Positions 1 to 8,507 of a DNA stretch of 64,000 nucleotides are shown in pieces. The stretch is taken from positions 1,488,001 to 1,552,000 of the forward strand of contig CAVOTA010000002.1 in NCBI GenBank assembly GCA_963699055.1, written 5' to 3'. How positions within the stretch are numbered: position 1 is the first letter of the stretch; every line of letters starts with the position of its first letter. A model generated the notes under the pieces. That model saw nothing but the letters and a program-made list of their open reading frames with translations, was not told the origin of the DNA and made no database searches. Source of the stretch: Bog-756 sp963699055 (lineage in GTDB: Bacteria; Actinomycetota; Acidimicrobiia; Acidimicrobiales; RAAP-2). Position numbers and translations under genes: made by a program.

Positions 1-266
1 GTGATGGTGGTGACGGCCTTGGGCGCCGGCGGGTACACCAGGGTGAGCGCGCCGAAGCCGAGGAAGGCCACCACCATCAGCACGGTCGACCGGCGGATCG
101 GCACCGAGCGCGACACCGGCTCGGCCATCAGTCCGATCAGGGCGCTCTGGGGCGCCGGGGCCAGGTAGGCCTCGTCGGTCGGCCGGGGCAGGTCCTCGGC
201 GGCGTCGTCCGCCGCGTCGGCGTCCCCCTGGTCGGTGCCGTCCCCCGACGGCCCGTCCCCGCTCAC
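1..266 (-). CDS. Membrane-anchored protein of unknown function (partial, 3' end missing)
   Basis: Only the N-terminal 88 or so residues are in the window; the gene runs off the left edge. The GTG start at 266 overlaps the stop of the upstream MscS-like gene (GTGA), so the two are probably translated together. The N-terminus is acidic and Asp/Ala-rich (about 35 residues), then a basic stretch (VPIRRS) precedes one hydrophobic segment (VLMVVAFLGFGALTLVY). That is consistent with a cytoplasmic tail and a signal anchor, with the rest of the protein outside the cell. The missing part prevents any functional call. Confidence 0.6.
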   Translation of the reverse strand, partial: MSGDGPSGDGTDQGDADAADDAAEDLPRPTDEAYLAPAPQSALIGLMAEPVSRSVPIRRSTVLMVVAFLGFGALTLVYPPAPKAVTTI

Positions 267-1081
267 GGCGTCCGCCTGGTGACCCCGTTGACGACCCCGG
301 GTGAGGCGACCCCGGCGTCGCGCAGGGCGCCGGCGGCCCGCAGGCGGATCTCGCGGGCGACCTCGAACTGACGCCCCGGCAGCGTGCGGGCGATGAGGCG
401 CAGCTGGACGTAGCCGACGTCGATCGTCTCCACCCCGGCCACCACCGGGTCACCCAGCAGCAGATCGGACCACTCGGGGTCGGCGGCCATGTCGGCCACC
501 ACGCCCTTCAGGAGCCGGGTGACCTCCACCAGGTCCTCGGTGACCGCCACCGGGATGTCGATGACGGCACGCGACCAGTCCTTCGAGAGGTTGGTCACCT
601 GGCGGAGGGCGCTGTTGGGCACGACCACCAGCTCCCCCTGCTGCGTCCGCAGCTTGGTGACCCGCAGCGTCAGCTCCTCGACCGTCCCCGTGATCCCCGT
701 CGTCTGGCCGGGCGTCGACAGGCGGATGACGTCCCCGAAGGCGAATTGGTGCTCGGCGAAGAGGAAGAACCCGGCCAGCAGGTCCCCCACCATCTGCTGG
801 GCCCCGAAGCCGAGTCCGATCCCGATCACGGTGGCGGGCGCCACCAGGGTGGTGAGCGGGATCCCCAGCCGGTCGAAGGCGAGGATGCCGACCACGAAGT
901 ACGTGAGGGCCACCGCCACCCACTCGACCGCCTCGCTGATGGCCCGCGAGCGCTTGAGCGACTCGGAAGGCACCAGTCCGGTCTCGATCTGGCGCTTGAG
1001 CTGGGTGTCGATCCACCGGCGGCGCCGTGCGCCCACCCAGTGGGCGAGACGCACCAGGAGCCCGGCACCGAGCAGGAGCAC
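263..1081 (-). CDS. MscS-family mechanosensitive ion channel
   Basis: This 272-residue protein belongs to the small-conductance mechanosensitive channel family, which releases solutes on hypo-osmotic shock. A partial first helix (LLLGAGLLVRLAHWVG) is followed by a basic loop. A second helix lies at about 50-68. The pore-lining third helix at about 78-105 carries the diagnostic Gly/Ala-rich motif GLGFGAQQMVGDLLAGFF. The following beta domain holds the family signature with ELVVVPNS. In-frame TAA lies upstream and the first usable codon is GTG at 1081, so helix 1 looks slightly short; no better start is present. Family assignment is firm; gating and selectivity are unknown. Confidence 0.9.
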   Translation of the reverse strand: MLLLGAGLLVRLAHWVGARRRRWIDTQLKRQIETGLVPSESLKRSRAISEAVEWVAVALTYFVVGILAFDRLGIPLTTLVAPATVIGIGLGFGAQQMVGDLLAGFFLFAEHQFAFGDVIRLSTPGQTTGITGTVEELTLRVTKLRTQQGELVVVPNSALRQVTNLSKDWSRAVIDIPVAVTEDLVEVTRLLKGVVADMAADPEWSDLLLGDPVVAGVETIDVGYVQLRLIARTLPGRQFEVAREIRLRAAGALRDAGVASPGVVNGVTRRTP

Positions 1082-1226
1082 GATGACCGGCAGCAGGCTG
1101 TCGCGGAGGTAGGCGGTGTGGATGCCCGCACCTTACCGTCGGCGCCGGCGACCCCCGGGGCGCAGGCCGCCCGCCCCGACGGGTGCGGCCCGACGGGCGC
1201 CCCTGCCGCACGGTCCGCCTGCGTGC

Positions 1227-1247
1227 CATAATCTGACGCACTGTCAG
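1227..1247 (+). promoter_or_regulatory. Candidate -10 box abutting a CTGAC-N5-GTCAG operator
   Basis: CATAAT at 1227-1232 is an unusually AT-rich hexamer for this genome. It is directly followed by a perfect inverted repeat, CTGAC GCACT GTCAG (1233-1247). The arrangement looks like a promoter with an overlapping repressor site. It would control the amidohydrolase starting at 1359. The binding protein is not identified; a TetR-type regulator is a guess from the shape of the site. Confidence 0.5.
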
Positions 1248-1358
1248 TTCCGGGGGGACCCGGTGACGGGGTCGCAGACGACCGCCACCCGCCCACCGCT
1301 CGTCCACGCGCAACAGGTCCGCGGGCAGATGCCCGCGGCACACGGAGGGAACGCCACC

Positions 1359-3089
1359 ATGCTCGACTACGTGATCCGCAACGGCACCGTCGTCGACGGC
1401 ACCGGCACCCCCGGCTTCCGGGCGGACGTCGGGATCCGGGACGGGATGATCGTCGCCGTCGGCACCGTCGACGAGGCGGGCGCCACCGAGCTCGACGCCG
1501 AGGGCCTGGTCGTCGCCCCGGGGGTCATCGACCCCCACACCCACTACGACGCCCAGCTGTTCTGGGACCCGACGGCGTCCCCCTCGAACCTGCACGGCGT
1601 GACCACGGTGATCGCCGGCAACTGCGGGTTCACCCTCGCCCCGATCAAGCCCGAGGACCACGACTACATCCGGCGGATGATGGCCAAGGTCGAGGGGATG
1701 CCGCTGGTGGCCCTCGAGGACGGGATCGACTGGAACTGGCAGACCTTCGACGAGTACCTCGCCCGACTCGAGGGCAACCTCGGCGTCAACGCCGGGTTCC
1801 TGGTCGGGCACTGCGCCATCCGCCGGTGGGTCATGGGCGCGGACCGCGCCGACGAGGTCGCGGACGACGAGGAGCTGGCCGCCATGGTCCGGCTGCTGGC
1901 CGAGTCGATCGAGGCCGGGGGGCTCGGGTTCTCGTCGTCGCAGTCGCGTACCCACTCGGACGGGGACGGCAACCCGATCTCCTCGCGCTACGCCGACCGC
2001 CGCGAGATGCTGGCCTTCTGCGAGGTGGTGCGCGACCACCCGGGCACCACCCTCGAGTACATCACCAACGGGTGCCTCGACTCGTTCACCGACGAGGAGA
2101 TCGACCTGATGGTGTCCATGTCGACCACGGCCCGCCGCCCGCTCAACTGGAACCTGCTGACCGTCGACTCCCGCACCCCCGACAAGACGGCCCGCCAGCT
2201 CGAGGCGTCACGCGCCGCCGAGGCGGCCGGCGGCCGGATCATCGCCCTGACCATGCCCACCCTGGTGCCGATGAACATGAGCTTCCGCACCCACTGCGCC
2301 CTCTTCCTGATCCCGGGCTGGGGTGACGTGATGGGACTGCCCGAGGCACAGCGCATCGAGCAGCTGCGTGACCCGGCGGTGCGGGGTCGCCTCGACGAGC
2401 TGGCCCACTCCGAGGACGCCGGTGTGTTCCGCCGGCTGTCCCACTGGGCCAACTACATCATCGGTGACACCTTCGCCCCGGAGAACGCCGGCTACAGCTG
2501 GCGTGACGTCGGCTCCATCGCCGAGGAGCAGGGCAAGGAGCCCTTCGACGCCCTGCTCGACCTGGTCATCGCCGACGACCTGCGCACCGTCCTGTGGCCC
2601 AAGGCCTCCGACGGCGACGCCGCGTCGTGGGAGGCACGGGTGGACGTGTGGAAGGACCCCGGCGCCCTCGTCGGCGGTTCCGATGCCGGTGCGCACCTGG
2701 ACCGCATGTGCGGGTCCAACTACCCGACGTCGTTCCTGGGTGACTGCCTGCGCAACCGCAAGCTGGTCCCGATGGAGCAGGCCGTGCACTGGATGACCCA
2801 GGCTCCCGCCGAGCTGTTCGGCCTCCACGACCGGGGCCGGGTGGCCGAGGGGCTGCGGGCCGACCTGTTCGTCTTCGACCCCGAGACGGTGGCCTCGGAG
2901 CCGGCCACGCTGGTCGACGACCTGCCGGGTGGGACGGCCCGCCTGATCGCCGACTCCATCGGCGTCACCCGGGTCCTGGTCAACGGCATCGAGACGGTGG
3001 CCGACGGGCGGCCCACCGGCAACCTGCCCGGCACCCTGCTGCGTTCGGGCCGCGACACCGTCACCGTCGACACGGCCACCACCGCCTGA
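1359..3089 (+). CDS. N-acyl-D-amino-acid deacylase-type amidohydrolase
   Basis: This 576-residue protein belongs to the amidohydrolase-3 / D-aminoacylase family, metal-dependent hydrolases of N-acyl amino acids and related amides. The N-terminal beta-sandwich begins with LDYVIRNGTVVDGTG. The metal-binding signature DPHTHYDAQ lies at about 58-66, and a late acid motif, GSDAGAHLDRM, at about 439-449. Gly-Asn-Cys-Gly (IAGNCGF) is also typical of D-aminoacylases. The ATG at 1359 is chosen because GGAGGG sits 9 nt upstream. Many actinobacterial members are annotated only generically, so substrate is unknown. Chain length is in the normal 500-580 range. Confidence 0.85.
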   Translation: MLDYVIRNGTVVDGTGTPGFRADVGIRDGMIVAVGTVDEAGATELDAEGLVVAPGVIDPHTHYDAQLFWDPTASPSNLHGVTTVIAGNCGFTLAPIKPEDHDYIRRMMAKVEGMPLVALEDGIDWNWQTFDEYLARLEGNLGVNAGFLVGHCAIRRWVMGADRADEVADDEELAAMVRLLAESIEAGGLGFSSSQSRTHSDGDGNPISSRYADRREMLAFCEVVRDHPGTTLEYITNGCLDSFTDEEIDLMVSMSTTARRPLNWNLLTVDSRTPDKTARQLEASRAAEAAGGRIIALTMPTLVPMNMSFRTHCALFLIPGWGDVMGLPEAQRIEQLRDPAVRGRLDELAHSEDAGVFRRLSHWANYIIGDTFAPENAGYSWRDVGSIAEEQGKEPFDALLDLVIADDLRTVLWPKASDGDAASWEARVDVWKDPGALVGGSDAGAHLDRMCGSNYPTSFLGDCLRNRKLVPMEQAVHWMTQAPAELFGLHDRGRVAEGLRADLFVFDPETVASEPATLVDDLPGGTARLIADSIGVTRVLVNGIETVADGRPTGNLPGTLLRSGRDTVTVDTATTA

Positions 3090-3190
3090 GTCCGACGCAC
3101 CGGTGGCGCACCGGCGCGGTCCTCCACTCGCCGACGGCGGGCGCCGGCCAGACGCCACGACCTCCCCCACCACGACCGAACCTCCCGCAC

Positions 3191-3297
3191 GACTCCCCGA
3201 CTCCCCGGCTCCCCGACTCCCCGACTCCCCGACACCCCGACTCCCCGACTCCCCGACTCCACGACTCCCCGACTCCCCGACTCCCCGACTCCCCGAC
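3191..3297 (+). repeat. 8-bp tandem repeat array (GACTCCCC, 13 units)
   Basis: Thirteen contiguous copies of GACTCCCC run from 3191 to 3294, followed by a partial GAC. Units 3 (GGCTCCCC), 6 (GACACCCC) and 9 (GACTCCAC) each carry one substitution; the other ten are identical. The array is intergenic and ends immediately before the GAAAGGA ribosome binding site of the aldehyde dehydrogenase at 3312. Because the unit is not a multiple of 3 and the array is non-coding, length changes would alter leader length or promoter spacing rather than a protein. Confidence 0.97.
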
Positions 3298-3311
3298 GAA
3301 AGGACCCTCCC

Positions 3312-4781
3312 ATGGGCGACCAGGCCACCAGAGACGAGACCCAGCTGCTGATCGGCGGGTCGTGGGTCGACGCCGGCGACGGCACCTACGACATCGTCAA
3401 CCCGGCGACCGAGGAGGTCGTCGGACAGGCGCCCAACGGGTCGGTGGCCGACGCCGAGGCCGCCTGTGCCGCCGCCCGCGCCGCGTTCCCGGCGTGGGCG
3501 GCCACCCCGGCCGAGGAGCGCCTCGCCCTGCTGAAGAAGGCCGCCGCCGCCATCCGGGCCAAGAACGACGAGCTGGTGCCCCTGGTGATCGCCGAGACGG
3601 GTGCCACCGCATCGGTCGGCTCGCGGATGCAGGTCCCGATCAGCGCCGACCGCTTCGAGCGGTACAGCCGCGACATCCGCCACGTCCAGGAGTCGATGCT
3701 GCCGCCGATCGCCACCTCCGCCACCCCGCTGGCCCCCGGAGGCCTGATCAGCGCCCTCGCCTACCGTCAGCCCGTGGGCGTGGTGGCCGCCATCGCCAGC
3801 TACAACTTCCCCCTCACCAACATGGCCGGCAAGGTCGCCCCGGCGCTCGCCATGGGCAACACCGTGGTCATCAAGCCTGCGCCCCAGGACCCGCTCGCCG
3901 TCGTCGAGCTGGCCCGGGTGCTCGACGAGGTCGGGTTCCCGCCCGGCGTGGTGAACCTGGTCAGCGCCCAGGGCCCCGAGCCGGCCTCGGTGCTCACCTC
4001 CTCCCCCGACGTCGACATGGTGTCGTTCACCGGGTCGACCGCCGTCGGCCAGCGCATCGCCGCCGCCGGCGCCCCCACCATGAAGCGCCTGCTCATGGAG
4101 CTCGGTGGCAAGGGCGCCGCCGTCGTGTTCGAGGACGCCGACCTGAAGGCGGCCGTCGGCGCCATCGGCTCGACGTGGGCCTTCCACTCCGGTCAGATCT
4201 GCACGGCCCCCACCCGGGCCGTGGTCCACCGGAGCATCTTCGACCAGGTGGTCGAGGGGCTCACCGCCTTCGCCGGGCGGCTGACCGTCGGCGACCCGAC
4301 CGACCCGGCCACCGTGGTCGGACCGGTCATCTCCGGCGCCCAGCAGGGACGGATCCTCGACTACATCGAGTCGGGACGCGCCGAGGGTGAGGTCGTCGTG
4401 GGTGGCGGTCGCCCCTCCCACATGGAGCGGGGCTACTACATCGAGCCCACGCTCATCACCGGCTCGAACGACATGCGCTCGGCCCGCGAGGAGATCTTCG
4501 GCCCCGTCGTGGTGGCCATCCCCTTCGACGACGAGGAGGAGGGCGTGGCCATCGCCAACGACTCGGAGTTCGGCCTGTACGACTACGTCTTCAGCGCCGA
4601 CACCGCCCGGGCGTTCCGCGTGGCCAAGCAGCTGCGGGCCGGCCACGTCGGCATCAACACCGCCCAGCGCAACATGGACGCCCCCTTCGGCGGGTTCAAG
4701 ATGAGCGGGATCGGACGGGACGGGGGCGACTACAGCCTCGAGGCGTACTCGGAGCTCCAGTCCATCATCTGGGCCGGCTGA
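3312..4781 (+). CDS. NAD(P)-dependent aldehyde dehydrogenase
   Basis: This 489-residue protein is a full-length ALDH superfamily member that oxidises an aldehyde to the carboxylate with NAD(P)+. The Rossmann region holds ASYNFPL and the GSTAVGQRIA loop. The general-base Glu is in MELGGKGA (about residue 262) and the catalytic Cys in GQICTAP (about 297). The C-terminal PFGGFKMSGIGRDGG is the family motif. ATG 3312 follows GAAAGGA by 7 nt. It lies 220 bp behind the amidohydrolase on the same strand, with the 8-bp array between. The substrate cannot be read from sequence. Confidence 0.93.
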   Translation: MGDQATRDETQLLIGGSWVDAGDGTYDIVNPATEEVVGQAPNGSVADAEAACAAARAAFPAWAATPAEERLALLKKAAAAIRAKNDELVPLVIAETGATASVGSRMQVPISADRFERYSRDIRHVQESMLPPIATSATPLAPGGLISALAYRQPVGVVAAIASYNFPLTNMAGKVAPALAMGNTVVIKPAPQDPLAVVELARVLDEVGFPPGVVNLVSAQGPEPASVLTSSPDVDMVSFTGSTAVGQRIAAAGAPTMKRLLMELGGKGAAVVFEDADLKAAVGAIGSTWAFHSGQICTAPTRAVVHRSIFDQVVEGLTAFAGRLTVGDPTDPATVVGPVISGAQQGRILDYIESGRAEGEVVVGGGRPSHMERGYYIEPTLITGSNDMRSAREEIFGPVVVAIPFDDEEEGVAIANDSEFGLYDYVFSADTARAFRVAKQLRAGHVGINTAQRNMDAPFGGFKMSGIGRDGGDYSLEAYSELQSIIWAG

Positions 4782-4782
4782 G

Positions 4783-6336
4783 TCAGCCCGCGCCGTCGAA
4801 CGGCGCGTCGTAGGCGAACACGCCGCCGTCGGCCGCCACCAGCCAGTAGCCGCCCGTGGTGTAGTCGGGCGCCATGCCCACGATCGAGGCCTGCAGGAGC
4901 AGGCTGCCGGCGCTGCCCTCGAACGGCGCGTCCCCGAAGGCGAAGATGCCGCCGTCGGCCGCCGCCAGCAGGTACCCGTCACCGTCGGACGAGGGTGACA
5001 GACCCACGATGGGTGCGTTGAGCGGCTGGCCGCCCATCGAGCCGTGGAAGGAGGCGTCGCCGAAGGCGAAGATGCCGCCGTCGGCGCCGACCAGCCAGTA
5101 GCCACCGCCGTCGGCCGTCGGCGCCATGCCCACGATGGGTGCGTCGAGCGGCTGGCCGCCCATCGAGCCGTGGAAGGAGGCGTCGCCGAAGGCGAAGATG
5201 CCGCCGTCGGCGCCGACCAGCCAGTAGCCACCGCCGTCGGCCGTCGGCGCCATGCCCACGATGGGTGCGTCGAGCGGCTGGCCGCCCATCGAGCCGTGGA
5301 AGGAGGCGTCGCCGAAGGCGAAGATGCCGCCGTCGGCACCGACCAGCCAGTAGCCGTGGGCGTCCGGAGTGCCGACGATGTGGCGGATCGGGGCCGACAG
5401 CGGCTGGCCGCCCATCGATCCGTAGGCGACGGCCCTGCCGTGGCTGGACACCGAGCCGTCGGCGTGGGCCACCCAGTAGCCGTTGCGTCCGGCGGCGGCG
5501 ATCCCGACGGTGGCGTCGGGGGACGCGCCCAGGGGCTCGCCCGGGACCGGCGGCACGTCATAGGGATAGGCCACCTGTCCGCCGGTGGCGCTGGTCTGCC
5601 CGTTCGGGCCGACCGTCTGCCCGGGGCAGTAGACGGGGACGCCGGTCTGGACGCCGGCCACCGTCGGCCCCGCCGGCACCGGCTCGCCCTCGACGGCGTC
5701 CTGGGTCGCCTGGCGGGACTCGGCCGCCCCGAGGTCGGCATAGGCGTAGCCGAACAGCTCGACGGTCCAGGCCTGGCCACCGCTGCAGGTGACCCCGATG
5801 CCCACGTTGAGGTAGCCGGCGTTCAGCATGTTCTGGCGGTGGCCGGCCGACTGCATGTAGGCGCTGGCCATGCCGTCCGATCCGTCGCCGGGCCAGTAGC
5901 CGTTGCCCGAGACCCCCGAGTTGCCGGCGAGGACGCAGACCTGGCCGGGCGACGGGTCCGACCCGCAGGCCGACAGCTGCGGGTCCTGGACCTGGCCGGA
6001 GGCGGCCAGGTGGGCGGACCACGCCTGCGCCGCCGACTCCAGCCCCGGGTCCATCGTCAGCGGGGGCACGGGCTGCCCCGACGAGTTCCGGGCGGCCCGT
6101 TCGGCGTTCACCCGGGCCAGCAGGTCCTGGACGTAGAGCGACTGCACGGCGCCGACGCTCGTCCCCATGACGGCGGCCCCGGCCGTCGGTGACGCCACGG
6201 CGCCCGTCGGCACCACCAGGGCGGCGACCGCCAGCACCGCCACCACGGCCGACCGGCACAGCACCGCCCGGGCGCGCCCGGGCGCGGTGCGCGTGGCCGG
6301 AGGCACGGCACGCGTCGGTCCCTGGTGGCAGTACAT
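4783..6336 (-). CDS. Secreted CAP/SCP-domain protein with tandem 42-residue GYWLV repeats
   Basis: This 517-residue protein begins with a basic N-terminus and a signal sequence or anchor (AVLCRSAVVAVLAVAALVVP, about 28-47). A CAP (SCP-like extracellular) domain at about 70-200 follows, with LLARVNAERAARN, AGHRQNMLNAGY and NVGIGVTC. The C-terminal half is a series of 42-residue units of the form GYWLVGADGGIFAFGDASFHGSMG, roughly six including diverged ones. Three are virtually identical at DNA level (see the repeat feature). Such units probably form a beta-propeller or beta-solenoid surface structure; that is inference. CAP domains occur in secreted proteins of varied roles. The stop is 1 nt from the convergent aldehyde dehydrogenase stop. 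ATG 6336 is chosen because the signal sequence starts there. Confidence 0.85.
   Translation of the reverse strand: MYCHQGPTRAVPPATRTAPGRARAVLCRSAVVAVLAVAALVVPTGAVASPTAGAAVMGTSVGAVQSLYVQDLLARVNAERAARNSSGQPVPPLTMDPGLESAAQAWSAHLAASGQVQDPQLSACGSDPSPGQVCVLAGNSGVSGNGYWPGDGSDGMASAYMQSAGHRQNMLNAGYLNVGIGVTCSGGQAWTVELFGYAYADLGAAESRQATQDAVEGEPVPAGPTVAGVQTGVPVYCPGQTVGPNGQTSATGGQVAYPYDVPPVPGEPLGASPDATVGIAAAGRNGYWVAHADGSVSSHGRAVAYGSMGGQPLSAPIRHIVGTPDAHGYWLVGADGGIFAFGDASFHGSMGGQPLDAPIVGMAPTADGGGYWLVGADGGIFAFGDASFHGSMGGQPLDAPIVGMAPTADGGGYWLVGADGGIFAFGDASFHGSMGGQPLNAPIVGLSPSSDGDGYLLAAADGGIFAFGDAPFEGSAGSLLLQASIVGMAPDYTTGGYWLVAADGGVFAYDAPFDGAG
5024..5401 (-). repeat. Three 126-bp in-frame direct repeats inside the CAP-protein gene
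   Basis: The same 126-bp block starts at 5024, 5150 and 5276, easily followed by GGCTGGCCGCCCATCGAGCC at each start. Each block encodes one 42-residue unit. The first two blocks are almost identical and the third diverges in its distal half. Identity at synonymous positions points to recent duplication or gene conversion. Confidence 0.95.
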
Positions 6337-6530
6337 GGATGAACCCGCCCTCTGTCGTTCCTGTGTCACGGTCTCGAGCCCCTCGAGGTCCAGTTGGAGT
6401 CCGTGCCGGCCGCCCTGGCCGCTCACGTGCGGTCCGGCTGCGCCGACCGCGGAATCCGGGTGCACCTTCCACTGGGTGCTATCGGCCGTTCGGGGCGAAA
6501 ACTGTTGCGCGGATCGACTACAACGGGGTC

Positions 6531-7529
6531 GTGCCCGCCCCCGTGCCGTCCTCCATCCCGCCTGCATTCACCGAGATGGTCGAGCGGGTCACCAACTGGG
6601 GCCGGTGGGGCCCCGACGACCGGATCGGCACGCTCAACCTGATCGACGCCGCCGCCCGGCTGCGGGGGGTGGCCTCGGTCGTCGACGGCGAGGCCTTCCC
6701 CCTCGGCCTCCCGATGTCGGCGGCCGAGGGGATCCAGATGGGGTTCATCGAGGGGCGGGTCAACCCGACGCACACCATGGTCAGCGTGGACGCGCCCCAG
6801 ACCGACGACCCGGGGTGGGTCGCCTTCTCCGAGGACGTCGTGACCTTCGCCGTGCAGTGCGCCACCCACTGGGACGGGCTGGCGCACACCTCCTACGGGG
6901 CGGGACCCGACGGGCGGGTGCTCTACAACGGGTACCCCGCCTCCTCGGTCACCGAGGACGGCGCCTCCCTCCTCGGGATCCAGCGCATCCGCTCGCTGGT
7001 GTCGCGCGGCCTGCTGCTCGACGTGGCCCGGGCGAAGGGCCTCGAGCTCCTCGACCCCGGCTACGCCATCACCCCCGACGACCTGGACGCCGCCTGCGCC
7101 CTCGGCGGCGTGGCGGTCGAACCCGGGGACGTGGTCCTGGTCCGGACGGGCCAGTCGGCCCACCTCGCCCTGGACGGACGCCCGGGGATCGGCGGGCGGC
7201 CCCCGGAACGGAACCTGCTGGCCTACACCTGGCCGACCCCGGGGCTCACGGTCGCCACGGCGGGCTGGTTCCACGAACGCGACGTGGCCGCCGTCGCCAT
7301 CGACACCCTCATCCTCGAGGTCTACCCGTGCGAGTCGGACGACCTCTTCCTGCCCGTGCACGTGCTCCACCTCGTGGAGATGGGCATGACCCAGGGGCAG
7401 AACTGGTTCCTCGACGCGCTGGCCGACGCGTGCGCCGCCGACGGCCGGTACTCGTTCCTGCTCGACGCCACGCCACTGCCGTTCACCGGAGCGCTCGGTT
7501 CGCCGGTGAACCCGGTCGCCCTGCGCTGA
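6531..7529 (+). CDS. Cyclase / kynurenine-formamidase-like metal-dependent hydrolase
   Basis: This protein of about 332 residues belongs to the putative cyclase family (kynurenine formamidase-like fold, PF04199). It contains the characteristic TNWGRWGPDDRIGTLN near the N-terminus. The metal-binding region CATHWDGLAHTSY is central, with LLLDVAR, VVLVRTGQ and the C-terminal VHVLHLVEMGM. Family members hydrolyse N-formyl or cyclic amides; the substrate is unknown here. GTG 6531 is preferred over ATG 6576 because it gives the normal N-terminal length, but no strong ribosome site is visible for either. It is divergent from the CAP-protein gene across a 194-bp spacer. Confidence 0.85.
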   Translation: MPAPVPSSIPPAFTEMVERVTNWGRWGPDDRIGTLNLIDAAARLRGVASVVDGEAFPLGLPMSAAEGIQMGFIEGRVNPTHTMVSVDAPQTDDPGWVAFSEDVVTFAVQCATHWDGLAHTSYGAGPDGRVLYNGYPASSVTEDGASLLGIQRIRSLVSRGLLLDVARAKGLELLDPGYAITPDDLDAACALGGVAVEPGDVVLVRTGQSAHLALDGRPGIGGRPPERNLLAYTWPTPGLTVATAGWFHERDVAAVAIDTLILEVYPCESDDLFLPVHVLHLVEMGMTQGQNWFLDALADACAADGRYSFLLDATPLPFTGALGSPVNPVALR

Positions 7530-7531
7530 GC

Positions 7532-7569
7532 ACGGCCCCGCCCGGCGCGGTCGTCGGTCCCGGGGCCGT
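7532..7569. terminator. Candidate bidirectional hairpin between convergent genes
   Basis: ACGGCCCCG (7532-7540) and CGGGGCCGT (7561-7569) form a perfect 9-bp stem with a 20-nt loop. The spacer lies between the cyclase-family gene and the TetR gene, which converge. There is no T-run, as is usual in high-GC actinobacteria, so function as a terminator is inferred from position and stem strength. Confidence 0.5.
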
Positions 7570-7586
7570 CCGGACGCAGGCGGCGG

Positions 7587-8387
7587 TCAGCGGGCCAGGC
7601 GCGACGCCGGGGAACGGGACGCCCCGACCGCCCCCGCCGTGCGGGCCGAGGCCGCGCCGCCCCCCAACTTCGGACCGGTCCGCGGCGCCGGGCTCTCGGA
7701 CCCGGGCACCCGGACGCCCTCGGGTGCTGGCCGTCCGGTCACCGACCAGTGGAGGAGCCGGGCCTGGCTGTCCACCAGCGACGCCGTCCGGATGCCCCAG
7801 AACTCGAAGCCGTAGCGGTGGCCCGCCACCTGGGCCAGCATGGCGATCAGGGTGCCCGCGGCGGCCATCGGGTCGCTGCCCGCCGGCGACCCCGATGTGC
7901 CGGCGTGGTTGTCGATGACCCGGGCCAGGGTCACGGTCACCGCGTTGAGGGCGCGCACCCGCAGCCCCTGGAACCGCAGGTCGCCCTCGACCGTCGTCAG
8001 CTCGACGACGCGGAACACGGCACGGTTGCGCTCCCAGTAGTCCATGAACCCTTCGACCACGGCCACCGCCGTGTCCCACGAGGCGTCGTCCGACCAGTCG
8101 CCGTCGACCAGTCCGGCCAGCACGCCGGCGCCCTCCACCAGCTCCTCGGCCAGGACGGTGATGGCCGCCTCCACGTTCTCGAAGTACTGGTAGAAGGTGG
8201 CCGGTGACGTGCCCGCCTGCCGGGCGATGTCGATCACCTTGATCGAGCGCCACGGTGTGGCCACCAGCAGCTCGGCCGTGCACTCGAGGAGACGCTGGCG
8301 CGTGGCCAGTCCCCGCCGGCCGGGCACCCGCCCGTCCGTGGTGGCGATCAGCTCCGGATCGTCGTCGCGTGGTTCGGCGGAGGGCAT
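7587..8387 (-). CDS. TetR/AcrR-family transcriptional regulator
   Basis: This protein of about 266 residues has an N-terminal TetR helix-turn-helix: TRQRLLECTAELL, then IDIARQAGTSPATFYQYFEN at about 47-66. The C-terminal ligand domain is diverse. A Pro/Gly/Ala-rich tail of about 45 residues follows it and is probably disordered. ATG 8387 is used; an alternative ATG at 8441 would add 18 residues and would place the start inside the AT-rich divergent spacer. It is transcribed away from another TetR gene, a common autoregulatory arrangement. Confidence 0.88.
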   Translation of the reverse strand: MPSAEPRDDDPELIATTDGRVPGRRGLATRQRLLECTAELLVATPWRSIKVIDIARQAGTSPATFYQYFENVEAAITVLAEELVEGAGVLAGLVDGDWSDDASWDTAVAVVEGFMDYWERNRAVFRVVELTTVEGDLRFQGLRVRALNAVTVTLARVIDNHAGTSGSPAGSDPMAAAGTLIAMLAQVAGHRYGFEFWGIRTASLVDSQARLLHWSVTGRPAPEGVRVPGSESPAPRTGPKLGGGAASARTAGAVGASRSPASRLAR

Positions 8388-8425
8388 GGCGGCCCATGGT
8401 ACCGAGGGCGGGGCCGGGATGGCTG

Positions 8426-8452
8426 GTTGATTGCAATTCATGGTTGCGAACG
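8426..8452. promoter_or_regulatory. AT-rich island between two divergent TetR genes (candidate operator region)
   Basis: In a spacer that is otherwise very GC-rich, this stretch contains the 8-bp palindrome ATTGCAAT (8430-8437). A second TTGCGAAC lies 13 bp downstream of TTGCAATT. It is the obvious place for operator or promoter elements. No canonical operator of a known regulator is recognised. Confidence 0.35.
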
Positions 8453-8507
8453 GTCCGCCCCTCCCGCCGGCGCCCCCGGTGCTCCGGGCCGGGAAAGGGC
8501 GCCCGGC

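Noticed and set aside
3191..3297. Possible CRISPR or coding repeat
   Set aside because: Units are 8 bp, contiguous and without spacers; no reading frame with a start and ribosome site runs through them.
5024..5401. Possible CRISPR-like array
   Set aside because: The 126-bp units are contiguous, in frame and coding (42 residues each), with no unique spacers and no cas genes.
2208..5780. Very long open frame on the minus strand across the amidohydrolase and aldehyde dehydrogenase
   Set aside because: It is antisense to two well-supported genes and reads as Arg/Pro/Gly/Asp-biased protein with no motif. At about 70% GC, stop codons are rare in antisense frames.
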